NCBI GenBank assembly: GCA_021432605.1
Contig: MU271149.1
Span: 2,046,001 to 2,110,000, forward strand
Length of the DNA stretch: 64,000 nt
Reading direction: 5' to 3'
DNA from: Coniochaeta sp. PMI_546
Lineage: Eukaryota > Ascomycota > Sordariomycetes > Coniochaetales > Coniochaetaceae
Positions 11,362-23,000 of the stretch are shown here, piece by piece. Below the pieces are notes generated by a model, which had not been told where the DNA came from, did no database searches, and saw nothing but the letters and a program-made list of their open reading frames with translations. Made by a program: the position numbers and the translations under genes. Positions within the stretch are counted from its first letter, which is position 1. Every line of letters begins with the position of its first letter.

Positions 11362-12155
11362 TAGTGAGTGGCCCCTGTGTCGTCAGCGCTCCGTACTCGT
11401 CATGTATCAATTGCCAAGGAAGATCTGATGACATAGCCAATGCCACAGTGCCAGCAGAAAGACAGCAGAACCTGAAATGGCGGATTTGGACGTATTCAGG
11501 GCATTCCACCCACGAATGGTACACTGGAGGGTCGCAGTGCCACTCATTATAGTATCTTCGTCGAGGAAAACCTAGTCGATCGGCACGCTGATGACTGTCA
11601 AGATGAGCTTCACCAGCACTCCCTCGCACGTACAGATACTGCTCGCTGAGCCGAGAAAGATGCTACAACCGCCTCGCAGTACGATACACGCGTGGCTGCT
11701 AGGTCTTAATCGTCCTCACTCGAAGAGATTTCGCCTTGTGGAGACTGGAAAACTTGAACGCTGGGCCGGTACCAACAGGCAATGTCAACAGACTAGGTAG
11801 TTGTAAGTGAAATGTAAGGAACATTGTCAATTGCCGAGTTCATTCAGCAGGTCCTCAATTGAAGAAGAGATAGGAGCGGCGAAGGAAGTGAGATATAAGG
11901 CAGGGGAAGGCAGTTGCCAAAAGCAGTTGAGGGGCAACAAGAGACTGCGGCGCATACAAGTGTATAAGGTAAGGTAAGGTAGTTTGTTGGATGATGAAGG
12001 TCGAGTCTCGGAGTACAATAGGTACGGGAAAGAGAATGGCAGGCCATTTACGTACCTACAAGTGTATCAACGTCAAGGTACCTTAAGGTAGCCTGGGGGC
12101 GGGGTTCGATCTTAGTCAGCCCGTTCTCATAAGAAGAATCCACTTCCCGTTGCTC

Positions 12156-12232
12156 ACGCGAGTGACGCGCGACCGTGAGAAGGGGACAAGGGTTCGCGGA
12201 TTCAGGAGCGCGACTGCCCAATTTAATCGCGT
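12156..12232. promoter_or_regulatory. Cluster of ACGCG cores upstream of MSH6
   Basis: ACGCG occurs at 12,156-12,160 and 12,165-12,169, and its complement CGCGT at 12,228-12,232, all 205-281 bp before the MSH6 ATG. ACGCG is the core of the MluI cell-cycle box bound by the Mbp1-Swi6 factor, which drives DNA replication and repair genes, including MSH6, at G1/S in yeast. Whether the same control works here is inference. Confidence 0.4.
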
Positions 12233-12436
12233 CACCCAGACCCCCGTCGAGATTCAGCGCAGCTCTCGACAGCTGCAGATAGCTTGACTCCAGATCTCGA
12301 CGTTTCCCACCCTCACAGCTTCCTCACCTGGTAGTGTTCGCGCTTCCGCTCTGTCCAGTTTCTTCATCTTCCTGGTTCTACCATGCGTCTCATGCCCTGA
12401 ACACTGCAACCCCGACATAGCTACCGTACATTCAGC

Positions 12437-15400
12437 ATGGCGGGTAAATCTGCTTCATCAGCTCGCACGCCTGCACGGTCTGCCCCGAACCAGAATGGCT
12501 CCTCGACGGGCAAGCAGCAGAGCATTCTCGGGTTTTTCTCTAAGGCAGCCGAAACCACGCCAAACTCTTCTGCTGGGGCAGGCCCGTCACCGCAACCTCT
12601 TTCCTCCTCCCTGTCCAAAACCCTGTCCCGAAAGGACTCTCTCTTCCCTTGTCTCACCGAAACCTCAAAATCCAACTCCATGTCTAATGTCAAGCGAACC
12701 GTCACCATCAACCCCGTTCCAAGCAGCGATGCCGTTGAGCCATGGAGTTCGCAGGAGAACAGGGATGCGACTGTCGTCAAGGTAGCTATATGCACTTGCC
12801 TTCGCCCGCGACTCCCGCTGAGAATCTTCTGAAGCAGCCTGCGAGCAAGCCCGTTATATCGAGTAGCCCCTCAAGAAAGGTAAGACACTCCTTTCCACTC
12901 GCTGCGTCGACTCCTCTAAAGTGGAGATTGTTCTAGGCCAAAAAACCCGTGACCTACGCCGAGTCCTCCGACGAAGACGACGACGTCTTTCTGCCTAAGA
13001 AGTCCGGTCGTGGGACCCAACGTCGGTCCCGTACTACTACCATTCTGGACGATGACGATGACGACTTCCAGCTCGATGGCGATGCAGCCGCTGACGAGGA
13101 CGACGGTACGAGAGGCTCGCCGCGTGCTGCAATGCTTTGCTAACATTATTTTGGTAGATGATATGGTAGACTTTGTCGTATCTGACGATTCTGACAATGC
13201 CGGCAGATCTAAGAAGCGTAAGAGGCCGATGCTCAAGTCTTCGGCACCCCGCAAACGGTCCCAAGTTCAGTCCTCATCTAGCCCGGTTGTAGAGGCCGAG
13301 GATGAGCTAGTCGATGACATGCCTGCGGCTTCAAGTGCTCAACAATGGAAATATGACCCCGATGCCCTTCACTCCGACTCAATTCGGCCGGCACCAAGCC
13401 GCCTGTCTTTGACCGCCCCGACGAAGCCAAAGTCGAAGCCGAAAGCACATACGAGAGAACCAGAAGACAGATATCCGTGGCTTGCCAACCTCATGGATAT
13501 CAATAGGCATCCACCAGGCCATCCAGAGTTCGATCCGACGACAATCTACATACCCCCAGTAGCTTGGAATAAATTTTCGGCCTTTGAAAAGCAGTACTGG
13601 GAAATCAAGCAAAAGCTTTGGGATACCGTCGTCTTCTTCAAGAAGGGGAAGTTCTACGAGCTCTATGAGAACGATGCCACTATCGGCCATCAGATGTTTG
13701 ATCTCAAGCTCACCGACCGCGTCAACATGCGTATGGTTGGGGTTCCAGAGAGTTCCCTGGAAATGTGGGTGAACCAGTTCGTCGCCAAGGGATTTAAGGT
13801 GGCTCGCGTGGACCAGATGGAATCCGCTCTTGGGAAGGAGATGCGAGAGCGTGATGACAAGGTCAAGAAATCTGACAAAATCATCCGTCGTGAGCTCGCC
13901 TGCATCCTCACTGCCGGCACGCTCGTAGATGGCAGCATGCTCCAGGACGACATGGCCACTTACTGTGCAGCGATCAAAGAGTACACCTCGGGTGACAAAC
14001 CCGCGTTCGGTATTTCCTTCGTTGATGCTGCCACCGGCCAGTTCTTTGTCTCAGAATTCGAAGACGATGTAGAGCTCACCAAGTTTGAGACGTTTGTTGC
14101 GCAGACTTCGCCTCGAGAGCTTGTGTTGGAACGGGGCCGGCTGTCGAGTAAAGCCCTGCGCATCCTCAAGAATAGCACCTCACCCACCACGATCTGGAAT
14201 TATCTCAAGCCAGGGTCTGAGTTTTGGGATGCTGACACGACTCGGCGCGAGCTAAGCTGCGGTGGTTACTTCACGGTCGAAAAAGGTGGCGATGACGTTT
14301 GGCCCGAAATACTTCGTCAGTCAAAGAACAAGGATCTCCTTATGTCTGCCTTGGGAGGGCTGATGCACTACCTGCGCGTCTTGAAGCTGGAGCAAAATCT
14401 GATCTCCCAGCGGAACTTTGAATGGTACAACCCGATCCACCGAAACGGCACTCTCATACTTGACGGCCAGACCTTGATGAACCTAGAGATCTTCGCCAAT
14501 ACAATCAACGGCAGCTCCGAAGGAACGCTTTTTGGTCTTCTCAACCGTTGTATCACCCCGTTTGGAAAGCGTTTGTTTCGCCACTGGGTCTGCCATCCGC
14601 TGTGCAACATCCAGAAACTGAATGAACGACTCGACGCCGTTGACATGCTCAATGCGGATCTGAGCTTTCGGGAGCAGTTCTCATCTCAGATGGCTAAGAT
14701 GCCCGATCTTGAGAGGCTGATCTCCCGCATTCACGCTGGCGTATGCAAGCCCAGTGATTTTGTCAGGGTTCTTGAGGGTTTCGAGCAGATGGACTACACG
14801 ATGAGCCTGCTTGGTACATTGAGCGGCGGCAATGGTCTTGTGGACAGGTTGGTTGCGTCGATGCCGAACTTGAAGGAGCCCCTTGGGTATTGGGAAACCG
14901 CCTTTGACAGAAAGAAGGCGCGCGAAGAGAAGCTCTTCATCCCCGAGCGCGGTATCGAAACGGACTTCGACGAAAGCCAAGATCATATCGCACGCATCAA
15001 GCGAGATCTGAATTCGCTCCTGGAGAAGCAGAAGGCGGCCCTGAAGTCCAAGAACATGAAGTTCACCGATGTCGGCAAGGAGGTGTACCAGATCGAGGCG
15101 CCTAAAACCGTCAAGGTACCTTCTAGCTGGCGTCAGATGTCAGCCACCGCGTCCGTCAAGCGGTACTACTTCAGTGAGCTCGAAAATCTTGTTCGAGAAC
15201 TCCAAGAGGCCGAAGAAACACACTCACAGATCGTGAAGGAGGTGGCCTCACGCTTCTTCGAGCGCTTCGATGTGGATTACGAGACTTGGCTGCAGGCAAT
15301 CCGTGTGGTGTCCCAGCTCGACTGTCTCGTCAGCCTAGCCAAGGCTTCTTCGGCCCTGGGCGAACCTTGCTGCCGCCCATTATTCGTCGACGATGAACGT

Positions 15401-16304
15401 AGTGTTGTGCAATTTGAGGAGCTGCGTCATCCGTGCATGTTGAACACGGTGACTGATTTCATCCCCAACGACATCACCTTGGGTGGGGAGCAGGCCAACA
15501 TCAATCTCTTGACTGGAGCCAACGCAGCAGGAAAGTCTACGATTCTTCGCATGGTGAGTTCATAGCCCATAAACAGTTACCCATCCTCTTTCCTTCGCCT
15601 AACACTCTTTCTCTCTCTAGTCGTGCGTTGCTGTGATCATGGCACAAATTGGTTGCTACGTGCCGGCGGTCTCAGCTCGATTGACACCAGTCGATCGCAT
15701 CATGTCTCGACTGGGGGCAAACGACAACATCTTCGCAGCTCAGAGCACTTTCTTTGTGGAGCTTTCCGAGACAAAGAAAATCCTGTCGGAGGCCACACCT
15801 CGTTCACTTGTTATTTTGGACGAGCTGGGCAGAGGCACATCTTCCTATGACGGCGTTGCAGTAGCACAGGCGGTACTACACCACGTTGCCTCTCACATCG
15901 GCTGTATCGGGTATTTTGCTACCCACTATCACAGTCTGGCGACCGAGTTTGAACATCACCCGGAGATTAGGCCGCGGCGGATGCAGATTGAGGTGGATGA
16001 CAAGAATCGGAAGGTCACGTTCCTCTACAAGCTAGAAGACGGCGTGGCTGAGGGCTCGTTTGGTATGCATTGTGCAGCTATGTGTGGCATTCCAGACAAG
16101 GTCATCGAACGAGCAGAGGTTGCGGCGCGTGAATGGGAACATACCAGTCGGCTCAAAGAGAGTCTTGATCTGGCAAAGACAGGGTGCTATATCCCGTTGG
16201 GATTCTTGAGTGATGTTGCGAGCCTCTTACGGGGTGGCACTGAGGGACCAGAGATCAGTGAGCGAGGTGTTGAGGTATTGCTGAAGGCGATTGAATCTTT
16301 GTAA
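12437..16304 (+). CDS. MSH6: DNA mismatch repair protein Msh6 (MutS homologue)
   Basis: Msh6 pairs with Msh2 to form MutS-alpha, which recognises base mismatches and small loops in the nucleus and recruits MutL proteins in an ATP-dependent way. Proposed exons are 12437-12781, 12823-12879, 12937-13105, 13158-15553 and 15621-16304, giving 1,216 residues, a normal length. A PCNA-binding box (QQSILGFF, residues 27-34) sits in the disordered N-terminus, followed by acidic and basic stretches. The mismatch-reading Phe-x-Glu is in FFKKGKFYELYEND near residue 354. Walker A is TGANAAGKST near 976, in the form typical of fungal Msh6. Walker B is LVILDELGRGTSSYDG near 1,051, followed by YFATHYHSLATEF. 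Intron 1 is only 41 nt and partly reads as coding in another frame, so that junction is the weak point of the model. Introns 2-4 are 57, 52 and 67 nt. Confidence 0.93.
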
Positions 16305-18090
16305 GTCGGGCGTTGCTTTTGGCGATTTACTTCTTGGAAGGTCTGTAGATTCTCGGTGACATAACTTCGCGTTTCATAGAGAGCGGCGTTCATTACAAGC
16401 TGGGGGGGCGGGTTCAGGAGCGACTGTTAGATTGCTTACTTATTCCAATTGCTCGTCCCACAGAGCGTTTATACAATAATGGCAGATTACTATTAAGAGA
16501 GATGTGTGGGAGGTTTACTGTGAGCCATCACCGAGGTTACGCGTTTCTTCGGACATGCCCTCGACCTTGAGATACCTCAGGCAAAAGAGAGCGCCAGCAC
16601 ACGGTAACAAGCACAGCAGCTTCCCCCAATATCAAATGACAGACAACGCCAAGCACCACCCAAAGGAGGTCTCCCGTCTGCACTGTTACAACTTCAAGTT
16701 TAAGTCGAAGCTCCGACACCACAGCCTGTCTTTCTAACTCCAGATTACCGTGATCCGGACGAACAATTTATCCACAAAGAATGGCATGAGCGACCAGGAG
16801 GCAAATCACAAATAAGGTTGGTCTGCTTCGCTGATGTCCATTCGTGCGACGGACTGTAATATGGAGGCTGCATCTGTCCCCGTCTTATGTCAAATGTCAA
16901 GGCAGCTGACAAGAACCTCGGGGATGGGTGCGGACCAGGCAGCATAACCGTCGGTTCACGCATGCCACCCAGGAAAGCGTCATCGGCATCGGCATCGGCA
17001 TCGACCTCTCAGACGCCGTCCTCGACATGGCACGAGCGCGTCACCGCCTCCCCTGGTGGTGTTATACTGCCCAGTGATGATGGCGACTTCGGAAGCCAAA
17101 GCTCAAGGGAAATAGCGCTTATAAATGCCGAGGTCCTAGCTGGCATCTCCATTGCGACACGGCGAGTTTGACAGTGTCTTTGTCGTCGTAGCTGGTTCCG
17201 TACCTACAGGGCGACACGCCCTTGTGCGCCATAAAGGAGATGAGGAGAGTACCCAAGGCCGACGGCACCCTAGCTTCACGGGGACAACGGCGAGATCCGC
17301 TGGCATCCGGCCTAGGTTGGATCACATCACGCCGCGTAGGATGGTGCGAGGCGTCATTCCAAAGAAAATGGCCTGCAGGTGGACAGCCGGTATGGGCAAC
17401 GAAGGCTGATTTTGAGGACAATGCTGGTGGTACAGGATTTGAGGCTACAGGGAAACCACAAAAATAAGCCTCGGGACAAGCGTGTGCTTTGGGAGTGACT
17501 CAAGGGCGAGGTTTACATATGCTTTGCTCGAAATGTTGTGGAAGACGGAGACCAATGCCGAAAGGGTGTGGACTGAGGTTGGCATTATTGACCGCGAGAC
17601 TCACCGGGGCACGTGCAGCACTGATGCCGGACAAGGCCACTAAGAATAATTTTGTGTATCGGCATACACATCGAGATTTGGCTTGGAAGTAGCTATATGA
17701 GAGGACGATGTGCGCAGCAAGACCACTAACCAGCCCCTGGCATGTTGCAAGCTCAACTATTCACTATGGTGCATCCCAGGGTAAACTTACACAGCAGGGG
17801 GGTGAGGTTTGATCGTTACAAAAATGCAAATAGAACCATGATCCTTCAAATACAAACCGCGACGGACAGCTATCTTTAAAGTCGGGTCTAGGTCATAGCT
17901 GCATGTCATAAAAGTCGTCAATAAATCATGAAACATGATTTGCCCATAGAGAACAGCTATCGTCGAGTCATGGCCATCCAGAAATCTCATCGCAAGCAGT
18001 AGCAACACGCACGCCAACCTGGAGCTACAACCCTAAGCCAGGTTGCGCGTCCCCGAAATATCAATGTTTGATCCTGATATATCCCCCGCC
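16305..18090. other. Intergenic region with one weak small frame
   Basis: No gene is firmly supported. A plus-strand frame from an ATG at 16,962 to a stop at 17,171 (69 codons) has a Ser/Ala-rich start encoded by a short GGCATC repeat (16,982-17,005). It then reads VTASPGGVILPSDDGDFGSQ and REIALINAEVLAGISIATRR. Its composition is protein-like, and it could be the first exon of a small protein, but I find no convincing continuation. The rest of the gap shows nothing I can name. Confidence 0.4.
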
Positions 18091-18790
18091 CTACACGTAG
18101 ACACGCGAGTGAGAATGAGAACTCCTGTGACTACCATGCCTACTACCACTCCGGCGACGATGACTATGGCGACTATCGTGGCGCCTTGTCTTCTCCGTAT
18201 TGTCCCCATGCAGCAAGGCGAGAACAGCAGTGAAGAAGAAGAATACGGTGTTCATGATGCCCAGGGCAAAGCATGCCTTGAGCATGGCGCAAGTCTTGTT
18301 GACATTGACGGCGAAGCCGTTGAGATGGGCAGAGCCGAAGATGCCAAAGGTGACATCGTAGGAATCGCCGGGAGTGATTTGCGTGCAGTTTGCGCCAGCA
18401 ATGAAGCGCAGGTAGTAGACACCAGCGATCAGAGCGCCAACGAAGCCCAGGTCGACCACTCCGACGAAGCGCGCGTTGGAACTGCTACGGTGGTAGCTAA
18501 ACAGGGTGAAGATGGCCCACGCTGCCCCGAGGACGGAAACAATGAACAGGATCAGGATGTAGGTAGGGGTCAGGAGGTTGTTCTGATTGTAGCCACTCAC
18601 GAAGTAGCTGAGCATGCCGAGGAGAGGGATCTATCAGGCAAGAGAATCAACAGTCAGCTCCAACGTCTTCTAAGCAGATTAATGCGCCTGACATAGCCAT
18701 GTAGGCTGCACTGCCCGAGAGAAGTCGATTCCTTACAAGAGTGACGATCTCAGCAAACCGCCAAAAGGCGAAGAACACGGCGAACAGCAT
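18091..18790 (-). CDS. MARVEL-like four-helix membrane protein
   Basis: This is a small membrane protein with the layout of fungal MARVEL-domain proteins: four hydrophobic helices and a polar C-terminal tail. Such proteins take part in membrane-domain organisation; the specific role here is unknown. Exons (minus strand) are 18790-18737 and 18630-18091, joined by an intron with GTAAGG donor and TAG acceptor, giving 197 residues. Exon 1 gives MLFAVFFAFWRFAEIVTL, and the spliced frame continues IPLLGMLSYFVSGYN, completing helix 1. Further helices are TYILILFIVSVLGAAWAIF, VGVVDLGFVGALIAGVYYL and CFALGIMNTVFFFFTAVLAL. The tail is strikingly rich in His, Arg and Ser (HDSRHSHRRRSGSRHGS). The start is the first ATG of the only frame that supplies helix 1. 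Assignment rests on topology and resemblance, not on a catalytic motif. Confidence 0.78.
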
Positions 18791-20085
18791 CGTGTCGGAA
18801 TACACTCGTGATGCGGGCTATCCTGCCGAAAATCGAGACGGACGCGGGACTAGAGTAACGAGACCTCTGGTGAGGCTTGCTCGGGCCGGTGGTGACACAC
18901 CGCCGGACACAGAAACCGATGGTGCTCTTGTTGGCGAGGTCAAAGGACCTTTAGAGTGTTGAAGTTCGGTGTAGTCGGCAGAAAGACTCGACTGCGAGGG
19001 ATGCAGATGCCACCTGGCGATGGTGTATTGCCAGGTTTTTACCGCAGTATTCGCTCACGCTGCAAGCCGCCTTGCCCTGCTGTGTCTCACCTCTTCCTTG
19101 CCCAAACCTCCTGTTTGTCGCGGAATGCGGCGTTGCAAATAGAACAGTCTTTTCGGTGTGCAGAAACTTGAATCCAGGCTGCGCTGGGGCAATAAACAAT
19201 GGGCTAGTCTCCAGGGCCCAGGCTTCAGATTCAACCTCGTCCTAGAGTTCTCCAGGTATGACGTCGGCTCTCGGTTTGCGACGGCTGTCAGAGCGTTTAC
19301 TCAGTGAGGTCTCTAGTCGGAATGTAAGGTAGGATAAGGTGGGTAAGGTGAATATTTCTCTCGATAATTATCTTGGGCAACGGGAGGCTTGAACAGCAAG
19401 TCGGGCAAGTTGGAAGATGACGATACGTAGTGACTTGAAGGTGCTAGCTAGTATTGAGATACCTTAGTTAGCCTTTGGGACCGTGAAGCTGACAACGATC
19501 GCTGCAAAGTGCGCGGGGCGTATACATATAGACTACTACACAGTACCAGCCCACTGGCCGGGCAACGACGGAGAAGGGGTCGATTGCTACGTACCTAGTG
19601 GCGGGGCTGGCAGCTCAGGAACAAAGTCACGGGTCCCGCCGCCCAAACAGCCAGGTACCTTACCTAAGGTACCTACCTTGTGTACACTGGCGACAGGTAA
19701 AATATATGGGTCGCTCTTGAGATGGGAGGCACGGCCCGCCATCCCGCCCTTATCACAGGATTAACTAATCTGCACGTGAGAGGTCCCTTTTGCCTTCAGG
19801 TCCTTACCTTAGACTAAGGTAGTGGCTTCACATAAGGTAGCTTGAGCACAGTAGGGTAGTACCTTGCTTCCCAGCTTCTGGCTGTTGTTTAGACACCAGC
19901 TAAGACCTTAGCAATAGTCCGTATGCGTACCACCAATGCGCGATGCCTACCTAAATGGTACATTGATTGCCAAGTACAAGTACCGCAAAGCAACTCAAAT
20001 GATGTATATCCACTGAACAAGGTAAGGTAGCCACCTGCATATATGTATATATATATATACCTACTATATCAACATATCATGCGCC
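18791..20085. other. Intergenic region with clustered TACCTTA/TAAGGTA motifs
   Basis: No supported coding frame. This gap has the densest set of the short motif: about 19,322-19,350 (three TAAGGTR copies), 19,461-19,466, 19,653-19,679 (a compound near-palindrome), 19,804-19,822, 19,835-19,841 and 20,020-20,030. A short AT microsatellite (TATATATATATATA) is at 20,045-20,060, just past the 3' end of the next gene. Confidence 0.6.
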
Positions 20086-23000
20086 TCACATACGATGGTC
20101 ATCCATCATGTCCAAATCGTCAAAATCCCTAATCATAGGAGCGACACTCTCTGTCTCGGAGCCGGTCCTACTCAAGGTCGGTCGCCCGAAAGTCTCTGCC
20201 ACACTGCCCGGCCCTCCTCTGCCGCCTCTACCTGTTCCCCGTTCCCTCCGTCCGTTCTTCGTCCTCTCCCTTTCAGAAGAGCTTGCTGATGCCGTGAAAT
20301 TGAGCTGCTCATCAACTACGTCGTCCAGCATGAGGAAACCCCCTGGCCGCGTGAAATTACTGGGCACCTTCAACGGTGCCAGCTGGTACTGTTGGTAAGA
20401 TCCCATTCCCGACACGCTGGCATTGCTGCTGCTCGTGGTCGGATAGCTCTCTCCGCGTGCAGACCATTCGCGGTCATGCTCCTCGACTCTCTCGATCCCG
20501 CGCGCCAGCCCAATGGGACCGCCGTCTCTACGCCGCCGGCTTGTACCGCCGCCGGTACCCTTGCGCGACACGCTCGAGTTCGGCGTCTTGACACTGCTCG
20601 CAGCGTCACTCTCAGATATGACGCTCCCTGCCGAACTAAACGGAGGGCGATTACTCGCTGTTGATGATATTACCGATCTCGCTCCCGTTCCCGCCGGCGT
20701 GTGATAGCCCGCCACCGAACTTCGACCTGCCGCGCTGCCGGGTGGGCGCGGGAAGCTGTACGACCGCGTGGTTGCGCTTCTGCCTGACAGTTCGTCGGCG
20801 CTGCTTTCGGCCCCGCTGTTGGCCGCACTGCTGCCGCTCGTCCCAGCAGCTCCCTGGTTCCACGTGTGCGGCACGGTCCAGCAGTGCGAGAGTTCATGTG
20901 CCGCTTCGTCTGGACCTCCCAAAACGCCTTGGTTGGGATTATGCTTGTTGTTATAATGCTGCGGGGCCCCCGTCTTCCAAGGCGGCATTTTGGCTCCCTT
21001 GAGCCGAGGGCTGAGGTGATATGCCACGCCGTCGCGATACCGGACATTGGGTGCGTCTACCGAGACGCTGGCAAGGGTCTGCAAGATACCGTAAATGAGC
21101 ACCCACCGACCACGGCGCGCGACGGATGGATCGACCTCGCCAACCCGGTCCGACTTTTCGAACTTGCTGAACGCGTCAATCAGATCTGAGTGCGTAAATT
21201 CAGAACCCAAAAGGCAAATATTAGTTGCTTCCGTATAGGCCAGCTGGATGCGGCGTTCCAATGCACCGGAACGCCCGTTGCCTGTACTCGAGCTTCCGTT
21301 TCCGCTCCCGCTGGCAGAGTTGATTGCCTTTTTACTGGACCGCCCACCGCCGAACATGCCTCCACCGGACGGACTATCCTTTCCAGATGCTGAACTATTG
21401 TTGACGAGCGGTGGAATCGACTCCGGGACAAGAGCATAGGGGTGAGGGATATGCGGGAATCGTAGCTTGTTGTCGAACTCGATCAACATGTCCGTCATGG
21501 GTAGGTCCGGCGTATCAGCTTCGAATCCCCGATTCCCGGACTCGCTAACCATCATCCACTTCCGGGAGCTCCGCGCTTCCGATCCATCCCAGACTATATC
21601 TCGGTTTACGAGGTAGTCGTACAGGGCTGCAAAGTCTTTTTGCAGCGACTGCGCAACGGTTCGCGACAACCACATGTCCTCATCGGTGTCAACACCGCCA
21701 GGGGCCGCGACGTTCTCGTGCCCTTGCGATGTAGCAAGCGGGGGCCACTCTCCGAACGCTTGCGAGTAGTACTGCACCAAAAACCTCTGTAATCGATCGG
21801 CTGCACCCTTGGCTGGACTCGACGTGACCGGGCCGCTGGAGCTCGCGGTCGTGGCTACTGAAGCAGGCCACATGTCGCCGAACTGGAAGTCGGCAAGCCG
21901 CTCCTCGGCTGCCTGCACGCGTAGTTGCGTTTCAAGGCAAGCGCGCTCCAGCAGAGCTCTTGTGATTGGGGTGACGTGCTTGAAATCGGCACAGCTCTCG
22001 AGCCTCGAGTACATACCCGCGCAATGCAGGAAGCTCTCGCGCCAGCCTTCCTCCCAGCGGACCTCGCTTCCCTCAGACCATGCCAACAGGGACACAGCGG
22101 TCTCCGGGTCATTGCGGACGTCGTCGATGCCACGTGCCGAGAGGTAATTGAGAATAGTGCCAACATTATCTGCCTCGGGTGGCATGTAAGTCTCCAGCCG
22201 AGAGTGGAGATCGAACAAGGCCTGGTATAGAGATAGTCCAACGAGAGAGGCGTGGTAGAGTAGCGCAAAGACGTTACGGGTGGTGATGTGATGCCGAAGC
22301 TGGTCAATTTTTGACACATTGGCGGGGGTTGGGAAGTACATCTCGTACGAGATCTGTCCATCCGCCTCGCCTAGGCTCACATCCTCCGATATTGGAGGGG
22401 TAGGCTGTCCGCCACGGCCGTAGCCGCCATTGTGTGGAGATAGGTGGTGGTGGGCGTAGTGTCCGTGCCGCTGCAACATTGGCGGCGCGCCCATAGGTGA
22501 CGGAGGCATGTGGATGTCTTCCTCAGTCGACCCTTCGCGCAGCAGGGTAATCAGGTAGCGGGATTCGGTGGCCTCGATAATGTGAGACGATAACCGGAAG
22601 GATGGGTTCGGGCGCGGACTTTGGCCTCTGTGTCCGAAGAAGACGAGAACATCGCCGTTCGGATCCCACAGCTCCGGATCCTTGCGCAGCTTGTTCCATC
22701 TCTGAACGGGCCGCCCCGCGCCTATCCAGCGCTTGATAGGTGGTGCACTGACCGCTGTCGGAATGGTGGGAAGCTTGCTTGATGGCGGTGGCACCATCAT
22801 CCCTGACGAGTCCCACGGTTGCTCGGTCGCGTTGAGCGGATTAGAGAATTGGACGGTTAGGGTCTCCGGGCTGTAAGCGTCATGTCCTAGGTCGGCATCG
22901 CTCGGGTATCCACCGCTTGGACCGCCACTCCCAGCGCCGTGGGCTGGTCGCACTGTCGCCGAGGACTGTGGCCGAAACTCGGGACTGCGGTCAAGATCTG

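Larger units (their letters stand above)
10845..12436. other. Divergent intergenic region, phosphatase and MSH6 promoters
   Basis: There is no supported coding frame between two divergently transcribed genes. The gap holds several TAAGGTA/TACCTTA-type motifs (about 11,261-11,272, 11,967-11,981 and 12,075-12,091), a CACGTG box at 11,356 and ACGCG cores at 12,156-12,232, described separately. The stretch from about 12,240 to the MSH6 ATG is pyrimidine-rich, as is common in fungal 5' leaders. Confidence 0.6.

Noticed and set aside
19483-19764. A 93-codon plus-strand frame in the gap left of the large unknown gene
   Set aside because: It spans a dense cluster of the short TACCTTA-type motif and lacks protein-like composition.
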